Below are positions 41,574 to 50,548 of a stretch of 52,207 nucleotides of DNA, piece by piece. Source of the stretch: an uncultured Oscillibacter sp. (GTDB lineage: Bacteria; Bacillota; Clostridia; Oscillospirales; Oscillospiraceae); contig CAJTSM010000007.1 in the NCBI GenBank assembly GCA_910578935.1, positions 1 to 52,207 of the forward strand, read 5' to 3'. The translations under genes and the position numbers were made by a program. Under the pieces are notes generated by a model. That model was given only the letters and a program-made list of their open reading frames with translations. It did not search any database and was not told the origin of the DNA. Each line of letters starts with the position of its first letter. Within the stretch, counting starts at the first letter, position 1.

Positions 41574-43409
41574 ATGTCTAAAGTAATCGGTATCGATTTG
41601 GGAACCACCAATTCCTGCGTGGCGGTGATGGAGGGCGGCGAAGCCGTCGTCATTGCCAACGCCGAGGGCAACCGCACAACCCCCTCCGTCGTCGCCTTCT
41701 CTAAGACCGGCGAGCGTATGGTGGGCCAGGTGGCAAAGCGGCAGGCCATCACCAACCCTGACCGGACCATTTCCTCCATCAAGCGGGAGATGGGTTCCGA
41801 CCATCGGGTGGGCATCGATGGGAAGAACTACACCCCTCAGGAGATCAGCGCTATGATCCTCCAGAAGCTGAAGGCGGACGCCGAGGCTTATCTGGGCGGC
41901 ACGGTCACCGAGGCGGTCATCACCGTCCCCGCCTACTTCACCGACTCCCAGCGGCAGGCCACCAAGGACGCGGGCAAAATCGCAGGCCTGGATGTCAAGC
42001 GCATCATCAACGAACCCACCGCAGCCGCCCTGGCCTACGGCGTGGACAAAGAGCAGACCCAGAAAATCATGGTCTATGACTTGGGCGGCGGCACCTTTGA
42101 CGTGTCCATCCTGGACATTGACGACGGCGTGATTGAAGTTCTGGCCACGGCGGGCAACAACCGTCTGGGCGGCGACGACTTCGACGAGTGCGTCATGAAA
42201 TGGCTGGTGGCCGAGTTCAAGCGCAGCGACGGCGTGGATCTCTCCAATGACAAAGTAGCCATGCAGCGCCTGAAAGAGGCCGCTGAAAAGGCCAAGATCG
42301 AGCTCTCCGGCGTTACCACCAGCAATATCAACCTGCCCTATATTACCGCCGACGCTACCGGCCCCAAGCATCTGGACGTGACCCTCAGCCGGGCAAAATT
42401 CAACGAGCTCACCGCCCATCTGGTGGACGCTACCATGGGCCCCGTGCGCCAGGCCATGAGCGACGCGGGCCTGAAGCCCTCCGACCTCTCCAAAGTTCTG
42501 CTTGTGGGCGGCTCCAGCCGGATTCCCGCTGTTCAGGACGCGGTAAAGAGCTTTACCGGCTCCGACCCCTTTAAAGGCATCAACCCCGACGAGTGCGTTG
42601 CCATGGGCGCGGCGCTCCAGGCCGGCGTCCTCACCGGCGATGTGAAGGGGCTCCTTTTGCTGGACGTGACTCCGCTGTCCTTGGGCATTGAAACCTACGG
42701 CGGCGTGTGCACGAAACTGATCGACCGGAACACCACTATTCCCGTCAAGAAGAGCCAGGTCTTCTCCACCGCAGCCGACAACCAGACCAGTGTGGAGGTC
42801 AATGTCCTCCAGGGCGAGCGGGAGATGGCGGCCGCCAACAAGTCTTTAGGCCGCTTCCATCTGGATGGCATTGCTCCCGCCCGGCGGGGCGTGCCTCAGA
42901 TTGAGGTCACCTTTGACATCGACGCCAACGGAATCGTCAATGTCTCTGCCAAGGACTTAGGTACCGGGACGGAGCAGCACATCACCATCACCTCTTCCTC
43001 CAACATGAGCAAGGAGGACATCGAAAAGGCTGTTAAGGAAGCCGAGCAGTATGCCGCCCAGGACAAAAAACTGAAAGAAGAGGTGGAAACCCGGAACCAG
43101 GCGGACCAGATGGTCTATCAGTGCGAGAAGACCTTGGCGGACATGGGCGACAAAATTCCCGCCGATGACAAGGGCAAGGTCCAGGGAGCTCTCGATAAGC
43201 TGAAAGAAACCCTGAAGGGTCAGGATACCGCCGCCATCAAGGCGGACACGGAGGCTCTCCAGCAGGCGTTCTACGCCGTCAGTGAAAAGCTGTATCAGCA
43301 GGCCAATCCCCAGGGCGCCCAGCCCGGCGGAGACGCGGGCGGAGCCCAGGAAGGCCAGTACTACGACGCAGACTACAAAGTCGTGGATGACGACGATCAG
43401 AAGAAATAA
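41574..43409 (+). CDS. dnaK: molecular chaperone DnaK (Hsp70)
   Basis: A 611-residue Hsp70. The ATPase domain shows GIDLGTTNSCVAVMEGG, IINEPTAAALAYG, VYDLGGGTFDVSIL and VGGSSRIPAVQ. The substrate domain includes DVTPLSLGIETYGGVCTKLI, and the C-terminal lid ends in acidic DDDDQKK. The gap to grpE is 68 bases and has a small GGCCTT/AAGGCC pairing. AGGAGG precedes the ATG. It refolds proteins with DnaJ and GrpE. Confidence 0.98.
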   Translation: MSKVIGIDLGTTNSCVAVMEGGEAVVIANAEGNRTTPSVVAFSKTGERMVGQVAKRQAITNPDRTISSIKREMGSDHRVGIDGKNYTPQEISAMILQKLKADAEAYLGGTVTEAVITVPAYFTDSQRQATKDAGKIAGLDVKRIINEPTAAALAYGVDKEQTQKIMVYDLGGGTFDVSILDIDDGVIEVLATAGNNRLGGDDFDECVMKWLVAEFKRSDGVDLSNDKVAMQRLKEAAEKAKIELSGVTTSNINLPYITADATGPKHLDVTLSRAKFNELTAHLVDATMGPVRQAMSDAGLKPSDLSKVLLVGGSSRIPAVQDAVKSFTGSDPFKGINPDECVAMGAALQAGVLTGDVKGLLLLDVTPLSLGIETYGGVCTKLIDRNTTIPVKKSQVFSTAADNQTSVEVNVLQGEREMAAANKSLGRFHLDGIAPARRGVPQIEVTFDIDANGIVNVSAKDLGTGTEQHITITSSSNMSKEDIEKAVKEAEQYAAQDKKLKEEVETRNQADQMVYQCEKTLADMGDKIPADDKGKVQGALDKLKETLKGQDTAAIKADTEALQQAFYAVSEKLYQQANPQGAQPGGDAGGAQEGQYYDADYKVVDDDDQKK

Positions 43410-43421
43410 AACAGCTTTGTT

Positions 43422-43461
43422 CGTTCAATGGGACGGGGAGAAATTCCCGCCCCATTGAACG
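43422..43461 (+). promoter_or_regulatory. hairpin between dnaK and dnaJ
   Basis: CGTTCAATGGGACGGG (43422-43437) pairs with 43446-43461 with a single A-C mismatch and an 8-base loop. No T-tract follows. It may set the dnaK/dnaJ mRNA ratio by partial termination or processing. Confidence 0.6.
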
Positions 43462-43482
43462 GCGTTATTCGCAGGAGGCAAT

Positions 43483-44619
43483 ATGGCGGAGCAGAAGCGT
43501 GATTATTATGAGGTGCTAGGAGTTCAAAAGGGCGCCTCTGACGACGAGATCAAACGGGCGTATCGAAAGCTGGCCAAAGCCAATCACCCGGATCTGAATC
43601 CCGGTGACAAGGAGGCCGAAACCCGTTTCAAGGAAGTTAATGAGGCCTACGAAATTCTCTCGGACAAGGAAAAGCGGAATCGGTACGATCAGTTCGGTCA
43701 CGCCGGTGTAGACCCCAACTTCGGTGCGGGGGGAGGCTTTGACGGGGGCTTTGACTTTGGCGACCTGGGAGATATTTTCGGCAGCTTTTTCGGCGGCGGT
43801 TTTGGCGGCGGACGGCGAACCAATCCCAATGCCCCCCAGCGGGGAGAAAGCATCCGCATGTCCCTGATCCTCAGCTTTGAGGAGGCGGCCTTCGGCTGTG
43901 AGAAGGCCGTCACCGTAGAACGGCTGGAGCCCTGCGCCAGTTGCCAGGGCAGCGGCTGTGCCGAGGGGACGGCCCCCGAGGTCTGTCCCGACTGCCATGG
44001 CACCGGCACGGTGCAGGTCCGGCGGCAGACGCCCATGGGAGTCTTTGCCACCTCCTCCCCATGCTCCCGCTGCGGCGGCAAGGGGAAGATTATCCACCAG
44101 CCCTGCAAGGAATGCCGGGGGATGGGGTCGGTGCGGCAGCGCCGAACGATCCAGGCCAGTATTCCTGCGGGTATCGACAATGGGCAAACCATTTCCATCC
44201 GGGGACAGGGCAACGCCGGAAAGAACGGCGGCCCTGCCGGGGACCTGCTGGTCACCATCACCGTCCGGCCCCATGAGCTCTTCCGCCGGGAGGGCACCTC
44301 TGTTCTCTGCGAGGCGCCCATTACCTTTGCCCAGGCGGTGTTGGGGGCGGAACTGGAGATTCCCACCATCGACGGCAAAGTAAAGTATGACCTCCCCGAG
44401 GGGACGCAAAGCGGTTCTACATTCCGCCTCAAGGGCAAGGGCATTCCCTCTATCAACGGCCGGGGACGGGGCGACCAGTATGTTACCGTTTACATTGAAA
44501 CGCCCCGAAATTTGAATAAGGAACAGAAGGAAGCTTTGAAAAAGTTCGCTGAAATTATGGGTGACGAGAACTATGAGGAGCGGAAAGGGTTCTTCGGAAA
44601 GGGCAAGAAAAAGAGGTAA
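43483..44619 (+). CDS. dnaJ: chaperone DnaJ (Hsp40)
   Basis: A 378-residue type I DnaJ. J domain (residues 1-70) with HPD in ANHPDLNPGD, a Gly/Phe-rich region (about 80-115), four CxxCxGxG zinc repeats at about 150-220 (CASCQGSG, CPDCHGTG, CSRCGGKG, CKECRGMG) and the C-terminal peptide-binding domains. It stimulates DnaK ATPase. AGGAGG precedes the ATG. It is the last gene of the CIRCE operon and is followed after five bases by a PHP phosphatase gene. Confidence 0.97.
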   Translation: MAEQKRDYYEVLGVQKGASDDEIKRAYRKLAKANHPDLNPGDKEAETRFKEVNEAYEILSDKEKRNRYDQFGHAGVDPNFGAGGGFDGGFDFGDLGDIFGSFFGGGFGGGRRTNPNAPQRGESIRMSLILSFEEAAFGCEKAVTVERLEPCASCQGSGCAEGTAPEVCPDCHGTGTVQVRRQTPMGVFATSSPCSRCGGKGKIIHQPCKECRGMGSVRQRRTIQASIPAGIDNGQTISIRGQGNAGKNGGPAGDLLVTITVRPHELFRREGTSVLCEAPITFAQAVLGAELEIPTIDGKVKYDLPEGTQSGSTFRLKGKGIPSINGRGRGDQYVTVYIETPRNLNKEQKEALKKFAEIMGDENYEERKGFFGKGKKKR

Positions 44620-44624
44620 CGCCT

Positions 44625-45437
44625 ATGTATCTGGCTGACTATCATCTCCATTCCCGAGTTTCGCCGGACGCCGGAGATTCCATGATTGCCCTGGCGGAAG
44701 CCGCTGCGGCGGCGGGTTTGGATGAGATTTGTTTTACCGATCATGTGGAGCCGATTGTCTGGGCCAGCACGGATTTGCGGGGCCCTTATGACTGGTCTGT
44801 CCTGACGCAGGAGTTTACTGCCGCCCAGGAGGCCCTAGGCGGCCGGATCAAACTGCGCCTGGGAATAGAACTGGGAGACGCCTGCTGGAACTTTGCCCAC
44901 ACAGAAAAGCTGCTGGCGAACGCTCCTCCCTTTGATTTCATCATCGGCTCCGTCCACATGCTTTCAAAGCGGTACAACGGTCTGGACCTCTACTATTTCG
45001 ACCCGAAGACGGAAGAAGAGGCCTATGACGGGATTGCCGACTATCTGGGCCAGGTGAAGATCATGGCGGAATGGGGGAAATTCGACGTGCTGGGCCATTT
45101 GACCCTGCCCCTGCGCTACCTCAATGAAAACCGGGGCTGGAACCTGAGCATGGACCGTTTCGCCGGAGAAATTACGAATATTTTCGCCATTTTGAGCCGG
45201 AAGGGAATTGGCATCGAGCTGAATACCAACCGGGGGAACACACCCCTTCCAGACGGAAAGTGGCTGCGGCTATATAAAGATCTGGCGGCGGAGCCCATTG
45301 TTACTCTCGGCACCGACGCCCACTCTGCCAAATTTGTGGGATGTGCTGTCCGGGAGCGTCAGGCGCTTTTGCGGGAATGCGGTTTCCGTCGTTTCTGTAC
45401 CTTTGACCAACGGGTTCCCGTCTGGCACAGCCTATAG
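44625..45437 (+). CDS. PHP-domain phosphatase, histidinol-phosphatase (HisJ) family
   Basis: A 270-residue PHP-superfamily phosphoesterase. The metal motifs are DYHLHSRVSPDAG at the N-terminus, CFTDHVEP near 37, the internal GSVHML near 108, and the C-terminal TLGTDAHSA near 228. The fold matches HisJ-type histidinol phosphatase, the penultimate step of histidine synthesis, but no other his gene is near and PHP enzymes can act on other phosphates. It starts five bases after dnaJ, so it may ride on heat-shock transcripts. Confidence 0.85.
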   Translation: MYLADYHLHSRVSPDAGDSMIALAEAAAAAGLDEICFTDHVEPIVWASTDLRGPYDWSVLTQEFTAAQEALGGRIKLRLGIELGDACWNFAHTEKLLANAPPFDFIIGSVHMLSKRYNGLDLYYFDPKTEEEAYDGIADYLGQVKIMAEWGKFDVLGHLTLPLRYLNENRGWNLSMDRFAGEITNIFAILSRKGIGIELNTNRGNTPLPDGKWLRLYKDLAAEPIVTLGTDAHSAKFVGCAVRERQALLRECGFRRFCTFDQRVPVWHSL

Positions 45438-45480
45438 CCGGCAGAGATGGGAAAGGACAAATCTGCGGCTAAAAACCATA

Positions 45481-45509
45481 TTGATTTTTTGGAAAATCTG
45501 GGGTACAAT
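45481..45509 (+). promoter_or_regulatory. promoter of rpiB
   Basis: TTGATT (45481-45486) and TACAAT (45504-45509) are 17 bases apart, about 40 bases ahead of the rpiB ATG, giving rpiB its own start independent of the heat-shock operon. Confidence 0.65.
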
Positions 45510-45547
45510 ATAAGCCACAAAATTTGATTGCATGGGGGAATGCTGCC

Positions 45548-45985
45548 ATGAAGATTGCTTTGGGCTGTGACCACGGCGGTTACGATTTAAAACAGCATAT
45601 CATCCGGGTTCTGGAACGTCTGGGCCACGAAGTAGAGGACTTTGGCTGCCTCTCCAAGGAGAGCTGCGATTATCCCGACTTCGGCGCCGCCGCCGCCAAG
45701 GCTGTGGCGGCAGGGAAATGTGACCGGGGCATCGTGATCTGCACCACCGGGATCGGCATCTCCATTGCGGCCAATAAGATTAAGGGAATCCGCTGCGCCC
45801 ACTGCGCCGACTGCCTCCAGGCGGAGATGACCCGCCGCCACAACGACGCCAATATGATGGCCATTGGCGCGGGCTTTACCGGTCCCAATATGGCCGAGCG
45901 GATGGTGGAGGTGTTCCTCTCCACGGAGTTCGAGGGAGGGCGCCACGCCCGCCGGGTGGAGAAGATGATGTCTCTGGAGGGCTGA
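45548..45985 (+). CDS. rpiB: ribose 5-phosphate isomerase B
   Basis: A 145-residue RpiB/LacAB-family enzyme that interconverts ribose 5-phosphate and ribulose 5-phosphate. Signatures are GCDHGGYDLKQHI at the N-terminus, the catalytic cysteine region GIVICTTGIGISIAANKIKGIRCAHC near 60-88, and RRHNDANMMAIGAG near 100. The ATG at 45548 follows GGGGGAA. It links to the pentose phosphate route also served by the transketolase at the left end. Confidence 0.95.
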   Translation: MKIALGCDHGGYDLKQHIIRVLERLGHEVEDFGCLSKESCDYPDFGAAAAKAVAAGKCDRGIVICTTGIGISIAANKIKGIRCAHCADCLQAEMTRRHNDANMMAIGAGFTGPNMAERMVEVFLSTEFEGGRHARRVEKMMSLEG

Positions 45986-46040
45986 GTTCTTCAAACCATA
46001 AAATCGACGGGAGCGCCGCTCCTGAAAAGAGGTGACGCGC

Positions 46041-47111
46041 ATGGTGGGAGCCAAGGGTTACAGCAGCTACCGGGGACGGGGACCCAGATGGAAAATACTG
46101 ATGGCTTTTTTGCTGGTACTGGTGATCGTGGTGGCCGTCAGCGTCATTTATTTGGGAGAGAACATCGTCTATAGCAGCGATGGCCGCCGCCAGATTGTTT
46201 TACCCTGGCAGAGAGAAGGGGAAAACAACCCTCCATCTGGGGACCGGGAGGACCAGCCGGCCGAGCCGGACGTGGATATTGTTGTTCAGCCGCCGGCAGA
46301 TGAAGGGCCGAAAGAAACCGTCGCTTTTTCCCTCCCGGCTCAAGCGCTGACACAATCTCTTTGGCAGGAGGCTCTGGCGGCAAAACCCCCGGAGGCCAAC
46401 ACCGTGGCCGTTCGTTTAAAGACTTCCAATGGAACGGTTTACTTCAGCGCGGCAAATGCTGTCTCAGGTGCGGTGGAAATGGAGGCGGACACTACCGCTG
46501 CTTTGGCCTCCGTCATGGCTCAGGAGGATCTGCGCACCATCGCCAGCCTGTCCTGCCTCCAGGACTTTAAAGCCGCCAATGCCGATGTGGAAGGCCGGGG
46601 ATTGAAAAATACCGGCGGCTATATTTTCTACGACGGAAACAACAATCTTTGGCTGGATCCTGCCAAGCCCTCCACTCGGGAGTATGTTTGTGCCCTGGCA
46701 GGGGAAGTTGCGGAGCTGGGATTCGATGAGCTGCTGCTTACAGACTTCAGCTACCCCACCGTGGGAAAGATCAACAAGATCAACTACAATACCGACGTGC
46801 CCCTGGCGAATAATCTGGACCTGCTCCTCAGTGAGCTGCGGACAGCTCTGGAGTCCTATGACATTCTCCTGTCCGTGGAGATTCCAGAGGCGGTCATCAC
46901 AGAGGGTCCCGATTCTGTGGCCGGTCTGGACCTGAACCGACTGGTAAGCCGGGTAGACCGTATTTATGCCGTTACCACACCGGAGAAGGTGGAAACCCTC
47001 TCCAATTTGGTATCCCAGGCGGCGGGCCCGGACGGAAAGACAGAGTTTGTCCCGGAGTTGGCGGAGGGCGGCTCCGGGCTGACGGGGAGCCGTCTGATTT
47101 TGGCGGAATAA
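46041..47111 (+). CDS. membrane-anchored DUF4015-like putative glycoside hydrolase
   Basis: A 356-residue protein with a basic cytosolic start, one transmembrane anchor (about residues 18-40, ILMAFLLVLVIVVAVSVIYLG), an acidic Pro-rich linker (about 58-100) and an outside domain of about 240 residues. That domain resembles DUF4015: ANTVAVRLKTSNGTVYF corresponds to the usual NAVVIDVKDDxGxV strand, and LWLDPAKPSTREYVCALAGEVAELGFDEL to the conserved helix before the FDYxRFP motif. Here that motif reads LTDFSYPT, so the usual catalytic-looking residues are changed. ATG at 46041 has AAGAGG eight bases upstream. Function unproven; cell-wall or surface polysaccharide action is a guess. Confidence 0.7.
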   Translation: MVGAKGYSSYRGRGPRWKILMAFLLVLVIVVAVSVIYLGENIVYSSDGRRQIVLPWQREGENNPPSGDREDQPAEPDVDIVVQPPADEGPKETVAFSLPAQALTQSLWQEALAAKPPEANTVAVRLKTSNGTVYFSAANAVSGAVEMEADTTAALASVMAQEDLRTIASLSCLQDFKAANADVEGRGLKNTGGYIFYDGNNNLWLDPAKPSTREYVCALAGEVAELGFDELLLTDFSYPTVGKINKINYNTDVPLANNLDLLLSELRTALESYDILLSVEIPEAVITEGPDSVAGLDLNRLVSRVDRIYAVTTPEKVETLSNLVSQAAGPDGKTEFVPELAEGGSGLTGSRLILAE

Positions 47112-47128
47112 CGGAATGCGGTTCAAGA

Positions 47129-47164
47129 AAACACTCCCGGAGGAAACCCCCTCCGGGAGTGTTT
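47129..47164 (+). terminator. terminator after the DUF4015-like gene
   Basis: AAACACTCCCGGAGG (47129-47143) pairs perfectly with 47150-47164 around a 6-base loop; the 3' arm ends in TTT. Confidence 0.75.
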
Positions 47165-47192
47165 GGTTAGAGAAAGAAACGGTTTGCGGGTG

Positions 47193-47249
47193 ATGAAGAT
47201 GAAGATAAAAGAGGCGGCTGGCCTTTTGCTTCCGGAGGGCAGAATGTGA
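47193..47249 (+). CDS. possible 18-residue leader peptide before comEC
   Basis: A tiny frame, MKMKIKEAAGLLLPEGRM, whose stop overlaps the comEC GTG (ATGTGA). There is no convincing ribosome site before it, and comEC has its own GGAGGG inside this frame. It could couple translation or be chance. Confidence 0.25.
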   Translation: MKMKIKEAAGLLLPEGRM

Positions 47250-49498
47250 GGCGGCTGGCGGTCTTTGCCGGGGGCGTTTCCCTGGGGGTATTTCTGGCCC
47301 AGTACGTCCTGCGGGACGGCTGGGTCTTGCTGGGAGCCGGAGTGGCCTTGGCTCTAGGCTTCTTTTCGTTGTTCCTGCCTTGGGAATGGAGGCGGCGGGG
47401 CGTGGTTCTCTGTGCGGCGCTGGCCCTAGGCCTTGGCTGGAACTGGCTTTACGTCCGTCAGGTTCAGCAGCCCGCTCAGTCTTTGGCGGAACGGACGGAA
47501 CCGTTCACCGCCACTCTCTGCGGCTATGCTGCCCAAAGCGATTTCGGCGCCCGGGTAGAACTCCGGCTGGAGGGAGTTCCCGGCAAGGTAATGTTCTATG
47601 GCGGCCGGGAGCTGCTGGAGCTGGCTCCAGGACAGATCATTGCCGGCCGGGCCCGTTTTCGGGACGCCGCCCGCATTCGGGATGAAGAAATCACCACTTT
47701 CACCTCCAAAGGTACGTTTCTTCTGGCCTATGGCCGGGGTGCTCTTACCGTAGGCGAAGGGACGCGGTACAGTTTCCGATGGCTGCCTGCCCGTCTTGGA
47801 CGGGCTATGACGGAACAGATCCGGAATCTTTATTCCGGGGACGCCTCCGGATTTCTGACGGCAATCCTTACCGGTGACCGGAGTGAAGTCTCTGAGGAAG
47901 CCTATACGGCCCTCACAGAGGCGGGACTGAACCATGTTCTGGCGGTGTCCGGCATGCACTGCGGCTTTCTCATGGCACTGGCGGGTTTTCTGCTGCAAAG
48001 CAGGAAGCTTCAGGCCCTGCTGGGAATCCCGTTGTTGGCGTTCTATGCCGCTCTTACCGGCGGCAGTCCTTCCGTGCTCCGGGCCTGTATTATGCTGTCT
48101 CTGCCGCTGCTGGCCATTTTGGCCCGGCGGGAGAACGACGGGCCCACTTCCCTGCTGACAGCCCTCTGTTTGATTCTGCTGGCGAACCCCTTTGCGGCCT
48201 CTTCCGCCGGACTGCAATTGTCTTTCGCCGCTATGGCGGGCATTCTTTGGCTGACGCCGAAGCTTTACAAAGTTCTGACCGGCGAACAGAAACGGGGAAA
48301 GGCGTTTCATTTTCTGGCCGCCGCCTTCTCCGCATCTATGGGCGCCATGGTATTCACCATGCCGCTGGTGGCGCATTACTTTGGCGCGCTGGTGCTGATC
48401 GCTCCGATCAGCAGCGCCGTCTGCCTCTGGGCGGCCACATGGGCTTTTACGTTCGGATTGCTGTCGGTGTCCGTCAGCTTTCTCTGCCCGCCTTTGGGAG
48501 CGCTGCTGGCTCTCCCGGCCCGGCTGGCGGCGGAGTACATTCTCTTTGCCGCCGGGCTCCTTTCGAAATTTCCTGGTCATGCTGTCTATACCGCAAACCC
48601 CTATTTGAAATATTGGCTGGTTTACGCCTACGCTCTTTTCGCCGCCGCATATCTCTCCAGGAGGACGGGGCGGCGGAAATACTGGCTGGCTTCCGCTTTA
48701 GCGGTGCTGACCCTGGCTTTGACGGTCCGCCTGGGAGCCGCTCGCTATTGCAGTGACCTGGATGCCTTGGTTCTGGACGTGGGACAGGGGCAGAGCGTGG
48801 TCCTGTCTTCTGACGAAGTCTTTGCTCTGGTGGACTGCGGCAGCGCCAACAGCTGGAAGTCCCCCGGCGAAACCGCTGCGCGCCAGTTGGCCTCCATGGG
48901 CTGCAAGCGGCTGGACTATTTGGTTCTCACGCACTACGATCAAGACCACGTCTCCGGTGTAACGGGCCTGCTGTCCCGGCTGGAAGTGGACATGCTGCTG
49001 GCGCCGGAGGAAAAAGACGACGCGGGGCTTCAAAGTGCAATCCTCTCCGCCGCAGGAGAACATGGAATTACCGTCCGTTTTGTCACGGCGGAGGAACGCC
49101 TGGCCTTTGGCCGGGGAGATTTGACTGTCTTTCCGCCCCTGGGAGACGCGGGGGATAATGAGCGGGGTTTGACGATTCTAGCATCCGCGGCGGAGAATGA
49201 TTTTCTCATCACCGGGGATATGGACGCCGCCACAGAGACAAAACTGCTGGAAACTTATGACCTGCCGGACATTGAGGCCCTGGTGGCGGGACATCACGGC
49301 TCTAAATACGCCACATCCCAAGCCCTGCTGGAGGCCCTGAGGCCGGAGACGGTCTGTATCAGCGTGGGGTCCAACAGCTATGGGCACCCTACGGAGGAAA
49401 CATTGCTCCGCCTGGCCCGTCAGGGCTGTGGTATTTACCGGACAGACCTACATGGGACCATTCATCTTGCCTGGAATCAGGAGGCTTACCATGGCTGA
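47246..49498 (+). CDS. comEC: ComEC/Rec2-type DNA uptake channel
   Basis: A 750-residue competence membrane protein. An N-terminal helical pair and OB-like DUF4131 region (about 1-180) leads to the Competence domain, with HVLAVSGMHCGFLMALAGFL near 230 and many helices up to about 480. The C-terminal metallo-beta-lactamase domain (about 505-745) has the LTHYDQDHVSG motif near 561 and AGHHGSKYATS. All parts are full length, so natural DNA uptake may be possible if the other com genes exist. The start is GTG at 47246 behind GGAGGG. It overlaps holA by eight bases. Confidence 0.93.
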   Translation: MRRLAVFAGGVSLGVFLAQYVLRDGWVLLGAGVALALGFFSLFLPWEWRRRGVVLCAALALGLGWNWLYVRQVQQPAQSLAERTEPFTATLCGYAAQSDFGARVELRLEGVPGKVMFYGGRELLELAPGQIIAGRARFRDAARIRDEEITTFTSKGTFLLAYGRGALTVGEGTRYSFRWLPARLGRAMTEQIRNLYSGDASGFLTAILTGDRSEVSEEAYTALTEAGLNHVLAVSGMHCGFLMALAGFLLQSRKLQALLGIPLLAFYAALTGGSPSVLRACIMLSLPLLAILARRENDGPTSLLTALCLILLANPFAASSAGLQLSFAAMAGILWLTPKLYKVLTGEQKRGKAFHFLAAAFSASMGAMVFTMPLVAHYFGALVLIAPISSAVCLWAATWAFTFGLLSVSVSFLCPPLGALLALPARLAAEYILFAAGLLSKFPGHAVYTANPYLKYWLVYAYALFAAAYLSRRTGRRKYWLASALAVLTLALTVRLGAARYCSDLDALVLDVGQGQSVVLSSDEVFALVDCGSANSWKSPGETAARQLASMGCKRLDYLVLTHYDQDHVSGVTGLLSRLEVDMLLAPEEKDDAGLQSAILSAAGEHGITVRFVTAEERLAFGRGDLTVFPPLGDAGDNERGLTILASAAENDFLITGDMDAATETKLLETYDLPDIEALVAGHHGSKYATSQALLEALRPETVCISVGSNSYGHPTEETLLRLARQGCGIYRTDLHGTIHLAWNQEAYHG

Positions 49499-50546
49499 CA
49501 AAAAAAAGGCCCCCCGGAAGGGGGCGGCGCTGCAAAAGCTGAAGGAAGATTTGGCCGCCGGGACCATCGGCCCCGCTTACATCTTTTACGGGGAAGAGAG
49601 CTACCTTCGGGAGTATTACTTGGGAGAACTGAAAAAAAAATTGATTCCCCAGGGTTTTGAAACCTTTAACTACCACGCCCTGGAGGGTAAAGACCTGACG
49701 GCTCAGGCTTTGGCCGAAACAGTGGAAGCCATGCCCATGATGACGGAACGAACGCTGGTTTCCATTACGGATTGGGACCTCTTCAAGCTGGGAGAGGACC
49801 AGCGGGAAAAGCTCATCGCTTTGCTGGAAGACCTGCCCCCCTACTGCTGCGCCGTCTTTATTTACGATACCCTGGAATACAAGCCCAATAAGACGATGAA
49901 GAAGCTTTGCAAAACACTGGAAACCTGCGCAGAGGCAGTGGAGTTTCCGGCGGCGTCAAATACGGACTTGCTGCCCTGGATCGCCCGGCGCTTCAAGGCT
50001 TTAGGGAAGGACGTCGACCGGCAGACGGCGGAGTATCTGGTGTTTACCTGCGGCGGGCTGATGACGGGCCTGGTGCCAGAGATTGAGAAGATTGCCGCCT
50101 ATGCCAAAGGCAAGACCGTCACCCAGGCGGACATTGACGCTGTGGCGGACCCGGTACTGTCGGCGGAGGTGTTCCGCCTCTCGGACGCGGTGCTCCAAGG
50201 TCATTACGACCAGGCGGCGTCAATCCTGGGGGACCTGCTGAAAATGCAGACGGAGCCCATCATGATCCTGGCGGCCTTGGGAAGCCAGCTCCGCCGGATC
50301 TGGACTGCGCGGTTGGCCTTAGACAGCGGGAGGGACCGGTACTGGCTGATGGAGCTTTGGGGCATGAAGTCCGATTATCCCGCCAAGCTCCTGCTGAACG
50401 CCGCCCGGCGGACCACGGCGGAGTGGTGCGGGCAGGCGGTGCGGCGCTGTCAGACGCTGGACCGCCGGATGAAGAGCGAACGGGGAGTGGACAGCGCCGG
50501 AGAATTGAAGCTGCTGCTGGTGCAATTGGCCGCGGAGAGGAGCTGA
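49491..50546 (+). CDS. holA: DNA polymerase III subunit delta
   Basis: A 351-residue clamp-loader delta subunit. A basic Lys-rich start is followed by GPAYIFYGEESYLREYYLGELKKKL (residues about 23-48), the degenerate ATPase core, and the C-terminal collar (AEVFRLSDAVLQGHYDQAASILGDLLKMQTEPIMILAALGSQLRRIW). The ATG at 49491 follows AGGAGG and sits inside the end of comEC, the usual comEC-holA order of Bacillota. Confidence 0.95.
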   Translation: MADKKKAPRKGAALQKLKEDLAAGTIGPAYIFYGEESYLREYYLGELKKKLIPQGFETFNYHALEGKDLTAQALAETVEAMPMMTERTLVSITDWDLFKLGEDQREKLIALLEDLPPYCCAVFIYDTLEYKPNKTMKKLCKTLETCAEAVEFPAASNTDLLPWIARRFKALGKDVDRQTAEYLVFTCGGLMTGLVPEIEKIAAYAKGKTVTQADIDAVADPVLSAEVFRLSDAVLQGHYDQAASILGDLLKMQTEPIMILAALGSQLRRIWTARLALDSGRDRYWLMELWGMKSDYPAKLLLNAARRTTAEWCGQAVRRCQTLDRRMKSERGVDSAGELKLLLVQLAAERS

Positions 50547-50548
50547 AC

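Noticed and set aside
41502..42419. A 305-codon minus-strand frame.
   Set aside because: Mirror of dnaK codons; Gly/Asp/Val-rich without recognisable domains, and it runs across the grpE-dnaK gap without a start signal.
47426..48580. A 384-codon minus-strand frame.
   Set aside because: Antisense to the comEC membrane region; Arg/Gln-rich composition is the complement of hydrophobic codons.
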